In this document: in pieces, positions 56,454 through 64,000 of the stretch | Numbering within the stretch: the first letter of the stretch is position 1 | How the letters are laid out: each line of letters opens with the position of its first letter | NCBI RefSeq assembly: GCF_001314875.1 | Contig: NZ_LJZS01000001.1 | Span: 1-64,000 of the forward strand | From: Halomonas sp. HL-48 | GTDB lineage: Bacteria > Pseudomonadota > Gammaproteobacteria > Pseudomonadales > Halomonadaceae | Direction of reading: 5' to 3' | DNA length: 64,000 bases | Program-made: the position numbers and the translations under genes | The notes under the pieces: generated by a model | What the model saw: only the letters and a program-made list of their open reading frames with translations | The model's database searches: none | What the model was told of the DNA's origin: nothing

Positions 56454-56827
56454 TGAAGCTGAAGCGGCACCGCCAGCCTGAAAGGGGAAATGGCAACTTC
56501 AAAGACGCGCTGGGTTGAGGTATCCAGAAGGGTATAGACGCCCTCCATGACCCCCACCGGCGTCTGCAACATGGCACGGCTGGTGTAGCGAAACTGCTGA
56601 CCCGGACCGATCAACGGCTGCTGGCCTACCACGCCTTTGCCGCGCACTTCCTGATACTCGCCCCCGCCCTGGGTAATTTTCCAGTAGCGCGCCATCAACT
56701 GAACGCTGTGCGGGCTTTTGTTGTGTACGCTCACGGTATAGCTGAATACGTAGCGCGATTCGGCCTCGCTGGACTCATCGGCGCGGTATTCGGGCGTCAC
56801 CGTGACGTTAATCGCCAGGTCACTCAC
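56450..56827 (-). CDS. apaG: ApaG protein (Co2+/Mg2+ efflux-associated)
   Basis: The 125-residue ApaG/F-box-like beta-sandwich protein has YTVSVHNKSPHSVQLMARYW and GVVGQQPLIGPGQQFRYTS motifs and is of standard length. It binds nucleotides or pyrophosphates in homologues, and its precise role is unclear. It begins on the last bases of rsmA (ATGA overlap). Confidence 0.93.
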   Translation of the reverse strand: MSDLAINVTVTPEYRADESSEAESRYVFSYTVSVHNKSPHSVQLMARYWKITQGGGEYQEVRGKGVVGQQPLIGPGQQFRYTSRAMLQTPVGVMEGVYTLLDTSTQRVFEVAISPFRLAVPLQLH

Positions 56828-57639
56828 GGTGTTGCACCTCCTTCATCGGCCGCCAAGCGGTTGGCGATCGCCACATATTCGCCGACGGTAAGCGTTTGCG
56901 GGCGCCGCGTCGGATCAATGCCCAGCGCTTCCAGCACATCGGTGCTGACGCGTCCTTTCAGGTTATTGCGCAGGGTCTTGCGGCGCTGTCCAAACGCCAG
57001 CTTGACGAGTTCAAACAGCAACGCCGGGTCATCGGCGGGGTGCGGCAGCGCCGCGTGGGGCGTCAGGCGCACGATGGCCGAATCCACGCTGGGGCGCGGC
57101 ACAAAGGCCTCGGGCGGCACGATAAACAGCTGTTCAACCTGGCAGTAATATTGCGCCATCACCGACAGGCGCCCCCAGTCAGGGCCACCCGGCTCGGCCG
57201 CCAGCCGCTCGACGACTTCCTTTTGCAGCATGAAGTGCATGTCGGCAATGGCGTCGCCCATGGTCAGCAGGTGCACGATCAAGGGGGTAGAGATGTTGTA
57301 GGGCAGGTTGCCCACCACGCGTAACCCCGGCCCTTCGCCTTTCAAGGCAGTGAAGTCGAACTTCAGCGCATCGCCTTCGTGGATGACAAAATCCGGGTAG
57401 TTGAAAAACTGCACCCGAAGCCCCGGAATCAGATCGCGATCGAGCTCGATGACTTCCAGCGACCCCGCCGCCTCGAGCAACGGCTCGGTCAAGGCGCCCT
57501 GGCCGGGGCCGATTTCGATCAGCCGGTCGCCTTCACGTGGCCCAATGGCGCGAACGATGCGCGAAATGATCCCCAGGTCACGGAGAAAGTTCTGACCGAA
57601 GCGTTTGCGAGCGCGGTGCTGCTGGGGCGCGTGAGACAT
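56824..57639 (-). CDS. rsmA: 16S rRNA dimethyladenosine transferase
   Basis: The 271-residue methyltransferase has KRFGQNFLRDLGIIS, the SAM-binding EIGPGQGALTEPLL, and catalytic NLPYNIST. It dimethylates A1518 and A1519 of 16S rRNA late in 30S assembly. It lies between pdxA and apaG in the conserved order. Confidence 0.97.
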   Translation of the reverse strand: MSHAPQQHRARKRFGQNFLRDLGIISRIVRAIGPREGDRLIEIGPGQGALTEPLLEAAGSLEVIELDRDLIPGLRVQFFNYPDFVIHEGDALKFDFTALKGEGPGLRVVGNLPYNISTPLIVHLLTMGDAIADMHFMLQKEVVERLAAEPGGPDWGRLSVMAQYYCQVEQLFIVPPEAFVPRPSVDSAIVRLTPHAALPHPADDPALLFELVKLAFGQRRKTLRNNLKGRVSTDVLEALGIDPTRRPQTLTVGEYVAIANRLAADEGGATP

Positions 57640-57707
57640 CTAGCACGTATCCTTGGGGCTATCGTTGGGCAAAAGAGCTAAGCAAACATTTGGGCACACG
57701 CGCCGGC

Positions 57708-58763
57708 TCAGCGGCGCGCGGCGTTGCGCTGGTCGGCCAGCCGTCTGGCCAGCGAAAGGGCCACCTGCAGGCTGCCGGCATCCGCCACGCCCCTCCCTGC
57801 CAGCGTCAGCGCCGTGCCATGATCCACGGACGTGCGCACCAGGGGCAGACCCAGGGTGATATTGGCGGCCTGGCCGAAGCCTGCGTATTTTAACACCGCC
57901 AAGCCCTGGTCATGATACATGGCAAGGACCGCATCGACATCGGCCAAATGGCGCGGGGTAAACAGGGTATCGGCAGGGAAAGGCCCGCTGATCGCCATGC
58001 CCTCCTGGCGCAGCTTGTCGAGGGCGGGAATAATGATATCCAACTCTTCGCGCCCGAGATGGCCGTCTTCCCCGGCATGGGGATTCAGGCCGCACACCGC
58101 AATGCGCGGGGATGCCAGGCCGAACTGATGGCGTAAATCGGCCTCAAGCAGGCGGCTGACACGCATCACACGCTCATGGGTAATGGCCTCGGCCACCTCG
58201 CGCAGCGGCAAATGGGTAGTCACCAGGGCAACACGCAGGTCGCCGCTGCCCTGCCAGCCTGGGGCTTGCGCATGCAGGGCATTGTCGGTCGCCAGCATCA
58301 TGACTACCTCGTCAACGCCGCAGGCATCGCGCAGCCACTCGGTATGTCCGGTAAACCCGGCGACGCCAGCCTCAATGATCACCCCTTTGTGCAGCGGCGC
58401 GGTGACCATGGCCGCCGCCTGCCCCGATCGGCAGGCATCCACTGCGAGCGCCAGGGTCTCGAGCACATACTGACTGTTCGCTGGGTTGAGCGTACCGGGC
58501 ACCGCAGGTTCATTGAGCGCAACCGGCCAGACTGGCAGCGTGGGCGCCTGTGTTTCCGGCAGCACTTGCCCAGGCGCCGCTTCGACGATCGCCACCTCAA
58601 GCGACAGGGACTCGGCGCGCTGACGCAGCATACGCGGGTCGCCAATCGCCACGGTGCCACTCGGCAAAGTGCCCCGCGCGGCCAGCATCAGCACAAGCTC
58701 GGGCCCGATACCAGCGGGCTCACCGGTGGTAATCACCACCGGTGGTGCATGGGCAGGTTTCAT
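57708..58763 (-). CDS. pdxA: 4-hydroxythreonine-4-phosphate dehydrogenase
   Basis: The 351-residue enzyme has VVITTGEPAGIGPEL and the metal-binding His residues in TGHTEWL, HLPLREV and AMYHDQGL. It acts in pyridoxal phosphate synthesis. It overlaps the surA stop by one base (TAATG). It is slightly longer than the 329-residue E. coli enzyme. Confidence 0.96.
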   Translation of the reverse strand: MKPAHAPPVVITTGEPAGIGPELVLMLAARGTLPSGTVAIGDPRMLRQRAESLSLEVAIVEAAPGQVLPETQAPTLPVWPVALNEPAVPGTLNPANSQYVLETLALAVDACRSGQAAAMVTAPLHKGVIIEAGVAGFTGHTEWLRDACGVDEVVMMLATDNALHAQAPGWQGSGDLRVALVTTHLPLREVAEAITHERVMRVSRLLEADLRHQFGLASPRIAVCGLNPHAGEDGHLGREELDIIIPALDKLRQEGMAISGPFPADTLFTPRHLADVDAVLAMYHDQGLAVLKYAGFGQAANITLGLPLVRTSVDHGTALTLAGRGVADAGSLQVALSLARRLADQRNAARR

Positions 58764-59461
58764 TAAAGGCGGATATCAACAAAGGCCTGCGAGCGGATTT
58801 GTTGCTCCCAGGTTTCCAGCTCTTCATTGGCGCGGCGCTGGAAAATGGCTTGACGCGCCTCCTCACGCTGGGCTTCTTGGTTCGCGCCCTGCCCACCCAA
58901 TTGGCCCACCTGCGGGCCGATCATACGATCAACCTCGCTCTCGCTGACATTGACGCGACTGCCGACCTGGCGCTGCTGAACCTGACGCAGCAGCATTTGG
59001 CGGCGCACGTTATCACGAACGCTTTCCAGCGTCATACCGTCGGCTTCTACCGCATCGGCAAACTCCTCAAGGGTCATGTTGTTCGACTCGGCAATCGAGC
59101 GAACCTGACGGTTGAGTTCGGTATCGTCGACGCTGAGGTTGGCGTCGCGGGCCATCTGCAGCTGGATTTCTTCCACGACCATGCGCTCCAGTACCTGCGA
59201 CTCGAACTCATCACGGTTGGGAAGCGACTCACCACGCGACTGGGCCTGGCCTTCGACCTGGGCAATGCGGTCGTCCAGCTCGCTGCGCATGATCACGCCA
59301 TCGTTCACCACCGCGACCACGCGGTCGAGGGACTGGCGTTCGGTGGGTGCCGAGGTTTGTGCCTGGGCACTCAGCGGGACGGCAGCCGCCATACACAGGG
59401 CCAGGACGCCGCCTACCGAGAGCATGGTTGCGCGGGTACGCAGGGTCTTTCTCATCTTCAT
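58763..59461 (-). CDS. surA: SurA-type periplasmic chaperone lacking both parvulin domains
   Basis: The 232-residue protein has a signal peptide (KTLRTRATMLSVGGVLALCM...) and the SurA N-terminal chaperone domain (DRVVAVVNDGVIMRSELDDR, then LERMVVEEIQLQMARDANL). After RVNVSESEVDRMI the chain goes through a Gln/Gly-rich linker of about 20 residues straight into the C-terminal helix (RRANEELETWEQQIRSQAFVDIRL, given in parts). Both peptidyl-prolyl isomerase domains of the usual 428-residue SurA are missing. The ATG at 59461 is preferred; 59485 is also open. The lptD-surA-pdxA order is conserved, so this is the true surA locus. Confidence 0.9.
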   Translation of the reverse strand: MKMRKTLRTRATMLSVGGVLALCMAAAVPLSAQAQTSAPTERQSLDRVVAVVNDGVIMRSELDDRIAQVEGQAQSRGESLPNRDEFESQVLERMVVEEIQLQMARDANLSVDDTELNRQVRSIAESNNMTLEEFADAVEADGMTLESVRDNVRRQMLLRQVQQRQVGSRVNVSESEVDRMIGPQVGQLGGQGANQEAQREEARQAIFQRRANEELETWEQQIRSQAFVDIRL

Positions 59462-59498
59462 AACGTCGTCTCTGTCAGTCGCCATTCAAAAGGCTCAT

Positions 59499-61946
59499 TT
59501 ATAAAGGCGTCGGGCGGAAACCCGGAATAGATTGCTCAATGTATCCATCGGCGTTTTGACCAACGCCGCCTAAACCGCGGAATACAAAGCGCAGGAAAAT
59601 GCCGCGATCGTTAAAGTCATCGTTGATACGTGCGGTATCGTTGTCGTCGATCCATTCGCGCCACACTACCTGCAGACCATAACAGCAGTCACTCCACTGA
59701 ACGCCCGCCAGCTGTTCCAGCGCGCGATCGTTGCTTTGATCGTGAATGTAACGGCCAATCAGATCAATCTGCGGGCTAGCTTTCCACGCAAACGACAGGT
59801 CCCACTCTTCACGGGCGTAGTTACGGAAACTGTCATCACTCGGCTCCACACCCGGATCAAAGTCTTGGATTTCCCAACGGTAGCCAAGGTTCACTACGTG
59901 ACCATCGGGATGACGGTAGCGAACGTCTGCGGTGGAGCTTTCGGTGCGCTCGCGGTTGTCGTCGTACAGCCATTCATAGCCGGTGCTCCACCGGTCGTTA
60001 ACCTGCCAATCAGCCCGTGCTACCAGGGGTGAGCGATCCCGGGTGGCCTGGTAGTAACGCGCGTCGTCACTGCGTGGCGGTAGCGTATCCGCATCGCCCT
60101 CGATATCAATCCGTCGCTCGTCGAAGTAGATGCTTTGACCAACGCCAATGGATAGCCGGTCACGACCGGTTTCGTCCTCAAGTAGACGCGACTCAACCCC
60201 CAGCGACAGCCGGTTCAGATCACCCACTCGGTCGGCGCCGGAAAAGCGGTTGGCGGACCAGAGCTGATTCCAGGAAAAGGCCTGCTCGCGGCTGTCGAAA
60301 TCGGGCAGTTCGCTCTGGTCGGTGCGCGGCACATAGGCGTAGTTCAAGCGGGGCTCCAGGGTTTGACGGTAGTCGCGCCCCCCCAGCGCCAGCTCACGCT
60401 CGAACACCAGACCGCTGTCTACCGAGGTGATTGCCACGGTACGACTTGGCGACTCGCCGTTATCCGTGGCGCGATCACCGTAATCCAACTGGTAGTCGGT
60501 TTGCCAGAGCTCGGTGCGCGGCTCGATATAGCCCCAGGGGCGGTCGAATCGCCAGCCCAACGCCGGCGTAAGATGCACACGGCTACCCGTGGCCAACTCG
60601 CGTTCAGCGACATTCCGTTCGCTAAGGCGCTGTTCGTCCACATCGCGCCAGAAATAGGTCGCGTTGGAGCGCCACTGACTATAGAAACCATTGCCCAGTT
60701 GCCAGGCGGCATTGGCGGTCAAGCTCGGCAGCCGATAGAACGGCTTGTCGCGGTCGTTGAGCGGGTCGTCCAGACGCTGGAAGCCCTGGGCGCGGGCATC
60801 CAACTGCCAGCGTTCACCACGGTAGTCCACCTGCGCAAGACGCTCCATGCTGGCGCGGTCGTTGCTGCCAAACTCGCCGCCGAAGTCATCGAAGTAGCGT
60901 CCGTCGCTGGCGGCACCGTAATTTAATCGGTAGCCACTGCGGGGGTTGATTCGTCCGGCGTTCTGGGTCTCAAAATACCAACGATCCTGTCCCGCAAAGC
61001 GGCCTTCCGCCCCGCCCGAGCCGCCGTCATCGCTGTTCAGATAGCCCGCTTCCAGCGTGCCGGCGATATTTTCTTCCAGATAGCGGAACTCGCCGTTCAG
61101 CAGCAGTCCGTGGTCGGTCATCCAGCGGGGAGTGATGGTCGCATCGCGATTGGGCGCAATGTTCCAGTAAAATGGCTGGGTATAGTCGGCCCCGTCACCC
61201 GACACAGAGATTGACGGGGTCAACAGGCCAGTATGGCGACGGTCATCGATCGGGAAGCGGACCCAGGGAACGTACATCACGGGCACGTCCTTGATTTCCA
61301 GACGCGCGTTGCGCGCGGTGCCGAAACCTGCCGCCTGGTCCAGGCGAATATCGCTACTCACCAGCTGCCAGGTATTTTCGCCGGGATCGCAGGTGGTGAA
61401 ACTGGCATCCTGCAGGCGGTACTGGTCCTTTTCCAGCTGTTCCAACTGGACGGCCTGACCGCGCAGATGCTGGTCGTAAAGCACGAACTGGCTGTTATCC
61501 AGTTGGGTGCGGTCTTCGTTGAGCATGATGTTGGCCGTATCGCCCCGTACCAGGGCGGTGCCGTCACGCAGCGCGATATTTCCCTCGGCATTTACCCGCT
61601 GGCGGTCGGCGGGCATGGTCACCTGCTCCGCTTCGACCTCTTCGTTCGCTCGCCGCAACACCACGTCGCCACGCAGAATCGTTTTGCCGTCGGCTGCGTA
61701 GTCAGCCTCGGTGGCCTCGGCCGCAAGCGTTTCCGGGTCCTCCTGTTCTGCCAAGCGGTAACCGGGCATGACGTAACGACCACGACAGAGTTGTGTCGCC
61801 GCTTCTTCCTTCCCCCAGGGTTCCCAGTCCAGCGCGTCGGCCGAGAGCGGTTCGCTCTGCGCCACGGCTGAAAACGAGGCCCCAGCCAGCAAACTGCCCA
61901 TCAATGTTTGCGCCATTGGCACCGCGCGCGAAAATCGCTTGGCCAT
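59499..61946 (-). CDS. lptD: LPS-assembly outer-membrane protein LptD
   Basis: The protein has about 815 residues with a signal peptide (start MAKRFSR at 61946; 61964 also open), an N-terminal beta-jellyroll for LPS transfer and a large C-terminal barrel. All four cysteines used for the interdomain disulfides are present: Cys54, Cys186, Cys754 and Cys755 when counted from 61946. It inserts LPS into the outer leaflet with LptE. The adjacent surA helps fold it. Confidence 0.96.
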   Translation of the reverse strand: MAKRFSRAVPMAQTLMGSLLAGASFSAVAQSEPLSADALDWEPWGKEEAATQLCRGRYVMPGYRLAEQEDPETLAAEATEADYAADGKTILRGDVVLRRANEEVEAEQVTMPADRQRVNAEGNIALRDGTALVRGDTANIMLNEDRTQLDNSQFVLYDQHLRGQAVQLEQLEKDQYRLQDASFTTCDPGENTWQLVSSDIRLDQAAGFGTARNARLEIKDVPVMYVPWVRFPIDDRRHTGLLTPSISVSGDGADYTQPFYWNIAPNRDATITPRWMTDHGLLLNGEFRYLEENIAGTLEAGYLNSDDGGSGGAEGRFAGQDRWYFETQNAGRINPRSGYRLNYGAASDGRYFDDFGGEFGSNDRASMERLAQVDYRGERWQLDARAQGFQRLDDPLNDRDKPFYRLPSLTANAAWQLGNGFYSQWRSNATYFWRDVDEQRLSERNVAERELATGSRVHLTPALGWRFDRPWGYIEPRTELWQTDYQLDYGDRATDNGESPSRTVAITSVDSGLVFERELALGGRDYRQTLEPRLNYAYVPRTDQSELPDFDSREQAFSWNQLWSANRFSGADRVGDLNRLSLGVESRLLEDETGRDRLSIGVGQSIYFDERRIDIEGDADTLPPRSDDARYYQATRDRSPLVARADWQVNDRWSTGYEWLYDDNRERTESSTADVRYRHPDGHVVNLGYRWEIQDFDPGVEPSDDSFRNYAREEWDLSFAWKASPQIDLIGRYIHDQSNDRALEQLAGVQWSDCCYGLQVVWREWIDDNDTARINDDFNDRGIFLRFVFRGLGGVGQNADGYIEQSIPGFRPTPL

Positions 61947-62016
61947 CTTCGTTATCCTTGGCATCGAGAATCGGTATTATACAGTCCGCATCATGCCCGA
62001 CCAGCCAGGAGCTTGC

Positions 62017-63027
62017 ATGTCTTCATCGCGGATTAACGCCCTAACGACCTGGGCCGCGCATCAACACGATCTTGGCGCAGACGCCATTTCCATCGCCCCC
62101 GCCGGCGGCGACGCCAGCTTTCGGCGCTATTTCCGGCTTACCCTCCCCGACGGCACCACTCAGGTGGTGATGGACGCTCCTCCCCAACAGGAGGATAGCC
62201 AGCCGTTTGTGGCCATTGCCCGACGCCTGCACAGCGCGGGTCTGCCGGTGCCCCAGGTGCATGCCGCCGACTACGCCCAGGGCTTTCTGTTGCTCGACGA
62301 CTTGGGCAGCACACCCTTGCAGCAGCTGTTTACCGATGATGCGGTTGTCCGAGGCTACCATAATCAGGCGCTGACGCTGATCGCCGATTTACAAAATCGT
62401 GTTTCGCCAACGTCACTGCCGGCCTACGACGCAGCGCTGCTGGGCCGCGAACTCGATCTGTTCCCCGAGTGGTGCCTGAATGACTGGCTGGGCCTGTCAG
62501 CGCCCGACAGCTGGACGGCGCTGCGCGACGAGCTGATCGACCAGGCCCTGGCCCAGCCCGTGGTCTTCGTCCACCGCGATTTTGACGCCATGAATTTAAT
62601 GGTCCATCACCAGCAACTGTTCATGATCGATTTTCAGGACGCAGTGGCCGGCCCGATCAGCTACGACGTCATTTCACTGCTGCGCGGGCGCTACCGGCGC
62701 TTCAGCGATGAGCAGTTTGCTGCCTTCGTGGAGGCCTTTCATCATGCCGCCCAGCGCGATGGTCGACTGTCCCAACGCCACGACGTCGCCACCTTTCTCA
62801 AGCAGTGCCAGGCCATGGCCGCCCAGCGAACCCTCAAGGTATTGGGCATTTTCTGCCGTCTGACCCTGCGCGATCACAAAACGGGTTACCTGGCGCGGCT
62901 GCCCCACTTTCTCGATCACCTGGACGATAGCCTGGCCGGATTGCCGGCGCACGATGACTTTGCCCGCTGGGCACAGGGTACGCTGCGCCCGGCGATCATG
63001 GCGCGCCTGAACGAGGCAGACGTATGA
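62017..63027 (+). CDS. amgK: Anomeric MurNAc/GlcNAc kinase of the cell-wall recycling pathway
   Basis: The 336-residue aminoglycoside-phosphotransferase-fold kinase has the catalytic [13 protein letters not shown] (HxD loop) and MIDFQDA motifs. AmgK phosphorylates recycled N-acetylmuramic acid at C1, bypassing MurA and giving intrinsic fosfomycin tolerance in Pseudomonas. The ATG at 62017 has AGGAG seven bases before it. It overlaps murU by ATGA, the characteristic pair. Confidence 0.94.
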   Translation: MSSSRINALTTWAAHQHDLGADAISIAPAGGDASFRRYFRLTLPDGTTQVVMDAPPQQEDSQPFVAIARRLHSAGLPVPQVHAADYAQGFLLLDDLGSTPLQQLFTDDAVVRGYHNQALTLIADLQNRVSPTSLPAYDAALLGRELDLFPEWCLNDWLGLSAPDSWTALRDELIDQALAQPVVFVHRDFDAMNLMVHHQQLFMIDFQDAVAGPISYDVISLLRGRYRRFSDEQFAAFVEAFHHAAQRDGRLSQRHDVATFLKQCQAMAAQRTLKVLGIFCRLTLRDHKTGYLARLPHFLDHLDDSLAGLPAHDDFARWAQGTLRPAIMARLNEADV

Positions 63028-63698
63028 AAGCCATGATTCTGGCCGCCGGGCTCGGCAAACGCATGCGCCCGCTCACCGATCACTGCCCCAAACCCTTGCT
63101 GCCGGTCGCCGGCAAACCGCTCATCGTGCACCACCTGGAGCGACTCAAGCGTGCCGGCATTGACCAAATAGTGATCAATGTCAGCTACCGGGCGGAGCAG
63201 ATTATTCAGGCGCTCGGTGACGGCCGGGCGTATGGCGTCTCCATCCAGTGGAGCCGTGAAGCCACCCCGCTGGAAACCGGCGGCGGCATTTACCAAGCGC
63301 TGCCGCTACTCGGTGAGGCGCCCTTCCTGCTGCTCAACGGCGATATCTGGTGCGAGGCTCTGCCCAGCGAGCACGCCTTGGCCGCCCAGGATCTGGCCCA
63401 CCTGGTATTGGTCGACAACCCCGACCACCACCCCGACGGGGACTTCGCGCTGCGCGCTGGCCGGGTCTATCAGCACCCCGCGCCGCGTCTGACCTATGCG
63501 GGTATCAGCCTGATTCGACCGGCGCTACTGGCGAACCAGACGGCGGGCGCCTTTGCCCTGGCGCCGCTGTTGCGAGAGGCAATAGATGCCGGCCGGGTGA
63601 GCGGTGAACACATGCCTCACCACTGGGTCGACGTCGGCACGCCCGAGCGGCTGGCCGCGCTTGATGACCACCTGCAACACCTGGGAGCCCGAGAATGA
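63024..63698 (+). CDS. murU: N-acetylmuramate-1-phosphate uridylyltransferase
   Basis: The 224-residue nucleotidyltransferase opens [18 protein letters not shown] and has [13 protein letters not shown] and the [14 protein letters not shown] motif. It makes UDP-MurNAc from the AmgK product. It is coupled to amgK upstream and to the gene downstream by ATGA overlaps. Confidence 0.95.
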   Translation: MKAMILAAGLGKRMRPLTDHCPKPLLPVAGKPLIVHHLERLKRAGIDQIVINVSYRAEQIIQALGDGRAYGVSIQWSREATPLETGGGIYQALPLLGEAPFLLLNGDIWCEALPSEHALAAQDLAHLVLVDNPDHHPDGDFALRAGRVYQHPAPRLTYAGISLIRPALLANQTAGAFALAPLLREAIDAGRVSGEHMPHHWVDVGTPERLAALDDHLQHLGARE

Positions 63699-64000
63699 GC
63701 GCCGACCACCTCGGCGCCGATATTGCCACCACACCGCTGGTGGCGGTATACGGCACGCTGAAGAAAGGACTCAACAACGCCCACTGGCTGTCTGCGGCGA
63801 CCTGGCTCGGGTCCGACACCAGCACTGACCTGACCCTCTACGACATCGGACCCTACCCCGGTGCCAAGTGGCAAAGCTCCCGCGGTATCACCCTCGAAGT
63901 CTATCGCGTGACGGCAAGCCAGCTCGCCGACCTCGATGTGCTGGAGGATCACCGTCCAGAAACCCCGGCTCGGGGTGAGTACCAGCGTCGGCTGATTACC
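63695..64000 (+). CDS. Gamma-glutamylcyclotransferase-family protein (partial, runs off the window)
   Basis: The first 102 codons are present. They encode [17 protein letters not shown], the nucleotide-less substrate loop of GGCT/AIG2-like proteins, then [10 protein letters not shown] and [20 protein letters not shown], with the conserved catalytic acid likely downstream of VLEDH. It starts on the murU stop (ATGA). Related enzymes act on gamma-glutamyl amines or dipeptides. The link to murU suggests the same transcript; a role in wall recycling is not known. Confidence 0.85.
   Translation, partial: MSADHLGADIATTPLVAVYGTLKKGLNNAHWLSAATWLGSDTSTDLTLYDIGPYPGAKWQSSRGITLEVYRVTASQLADLDVLEDHRPETPARGEYQRRLIT

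Overview
The window reads as a chromosomal segment of a moderately halophilic gammaproteobacterium, most likely Halomonas or a close relative. This is inferred from gene content and order: a conserved rpsU-dnaG-rpoD operon with divergent tsaD, an lptD-surA-pdxA-rsmA-apaG block, amgK-murU, and a large osmoprotection locus with a betaine-type ABC transporter, a UspA protein and a BCCT carrier. The proteins are also acidic. No 16S rRNA or other direct species marker is present.

Region 1 (1 to about 12.8 kb) is accessory DNA that looks lower in GC by eye. It holds a Crp/Fnr regulator, a decayed VapBC/FitAB-type toxin-antitoxin pair, an intact AbiE type IV toxin-antitoxin operon with repeated operator-like sites, a MazG-like nucleotide pyrophosphohydrolase, and an 796-residue fusion of a PD-(D/E)XK nuclease, a DUF2075 superfamily 1 helicase and a LexA/UmuD-type S24 peptidase. 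A catabolic operon under a divergent LysR regulator follows: a DASS dicarboxylate carrier, a fluoroacetate-dehalogenase-like hydrolase and a LeuCD-type hydro-lyase. The block ends at a tRNA-Ile2(CAU) gene. Beside that tRNA lie the eroded start of a tyrosine integrase and a partial tRNA copy with an inverted anticodon loop, so the region is probably an old tRNA-integrated island.

Region 2 (13 to 45.5 kb) is mostly chromosomal. It contains a YceI-like periplasmic protein, an ABC exporter, a Fur-type iron-siderophore uptake locus (ABC importer plus TonB receptor), a LysR regulator with an AEC carrier, a periplasmic PQQ-type sugar dehydrogenase, and an NtrC-type two-component system. It continues with an extremely acidic lipoprotein, the ProVWX/UspA/BCCT osmolyte locus, a DUF294 plus DnaQ-exonuclease pair, a DUF4168 protein, a DMT exporter, an EAL phosphodiesterase, mtgA, a glutathione-dependent formaldehyde detoxification operon, another LysR regulator, and an unassigned membrane protein.

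Region 3 (45.5 to 64 kb) is core housekeeping: rpoD, dnaG, rpsU, tsaD, plsY, folB-folK, cca, apaH, apaG, rsmA, pdxA, surA, lptD, amgK, murU and the start of a gamma-glutamylcyclotransferase-family gene that runs off the window. Two departures from the usual picture stand out. A Tat-signal micro-ORF coupled to a GMC oxidoreductase interrupts the usual apaG-apaH adjacency. SurA is reduced to its N- and C-terminal chaperone parts and lacks both parvulin domains.

The strongest candidate for an undescribed system is the nuclease-helicase-S24 fusion with its downstream MazG-like enzyme (3.5 to 6.4 kb). The Ala-Gly bond, Ser and Lys needed for LexA-like self-cleavage are all present, and a perfect 18-bp palindrome lies in its promoter. 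No CRISPR array, complete insertion sequence or intact prophage was seen.
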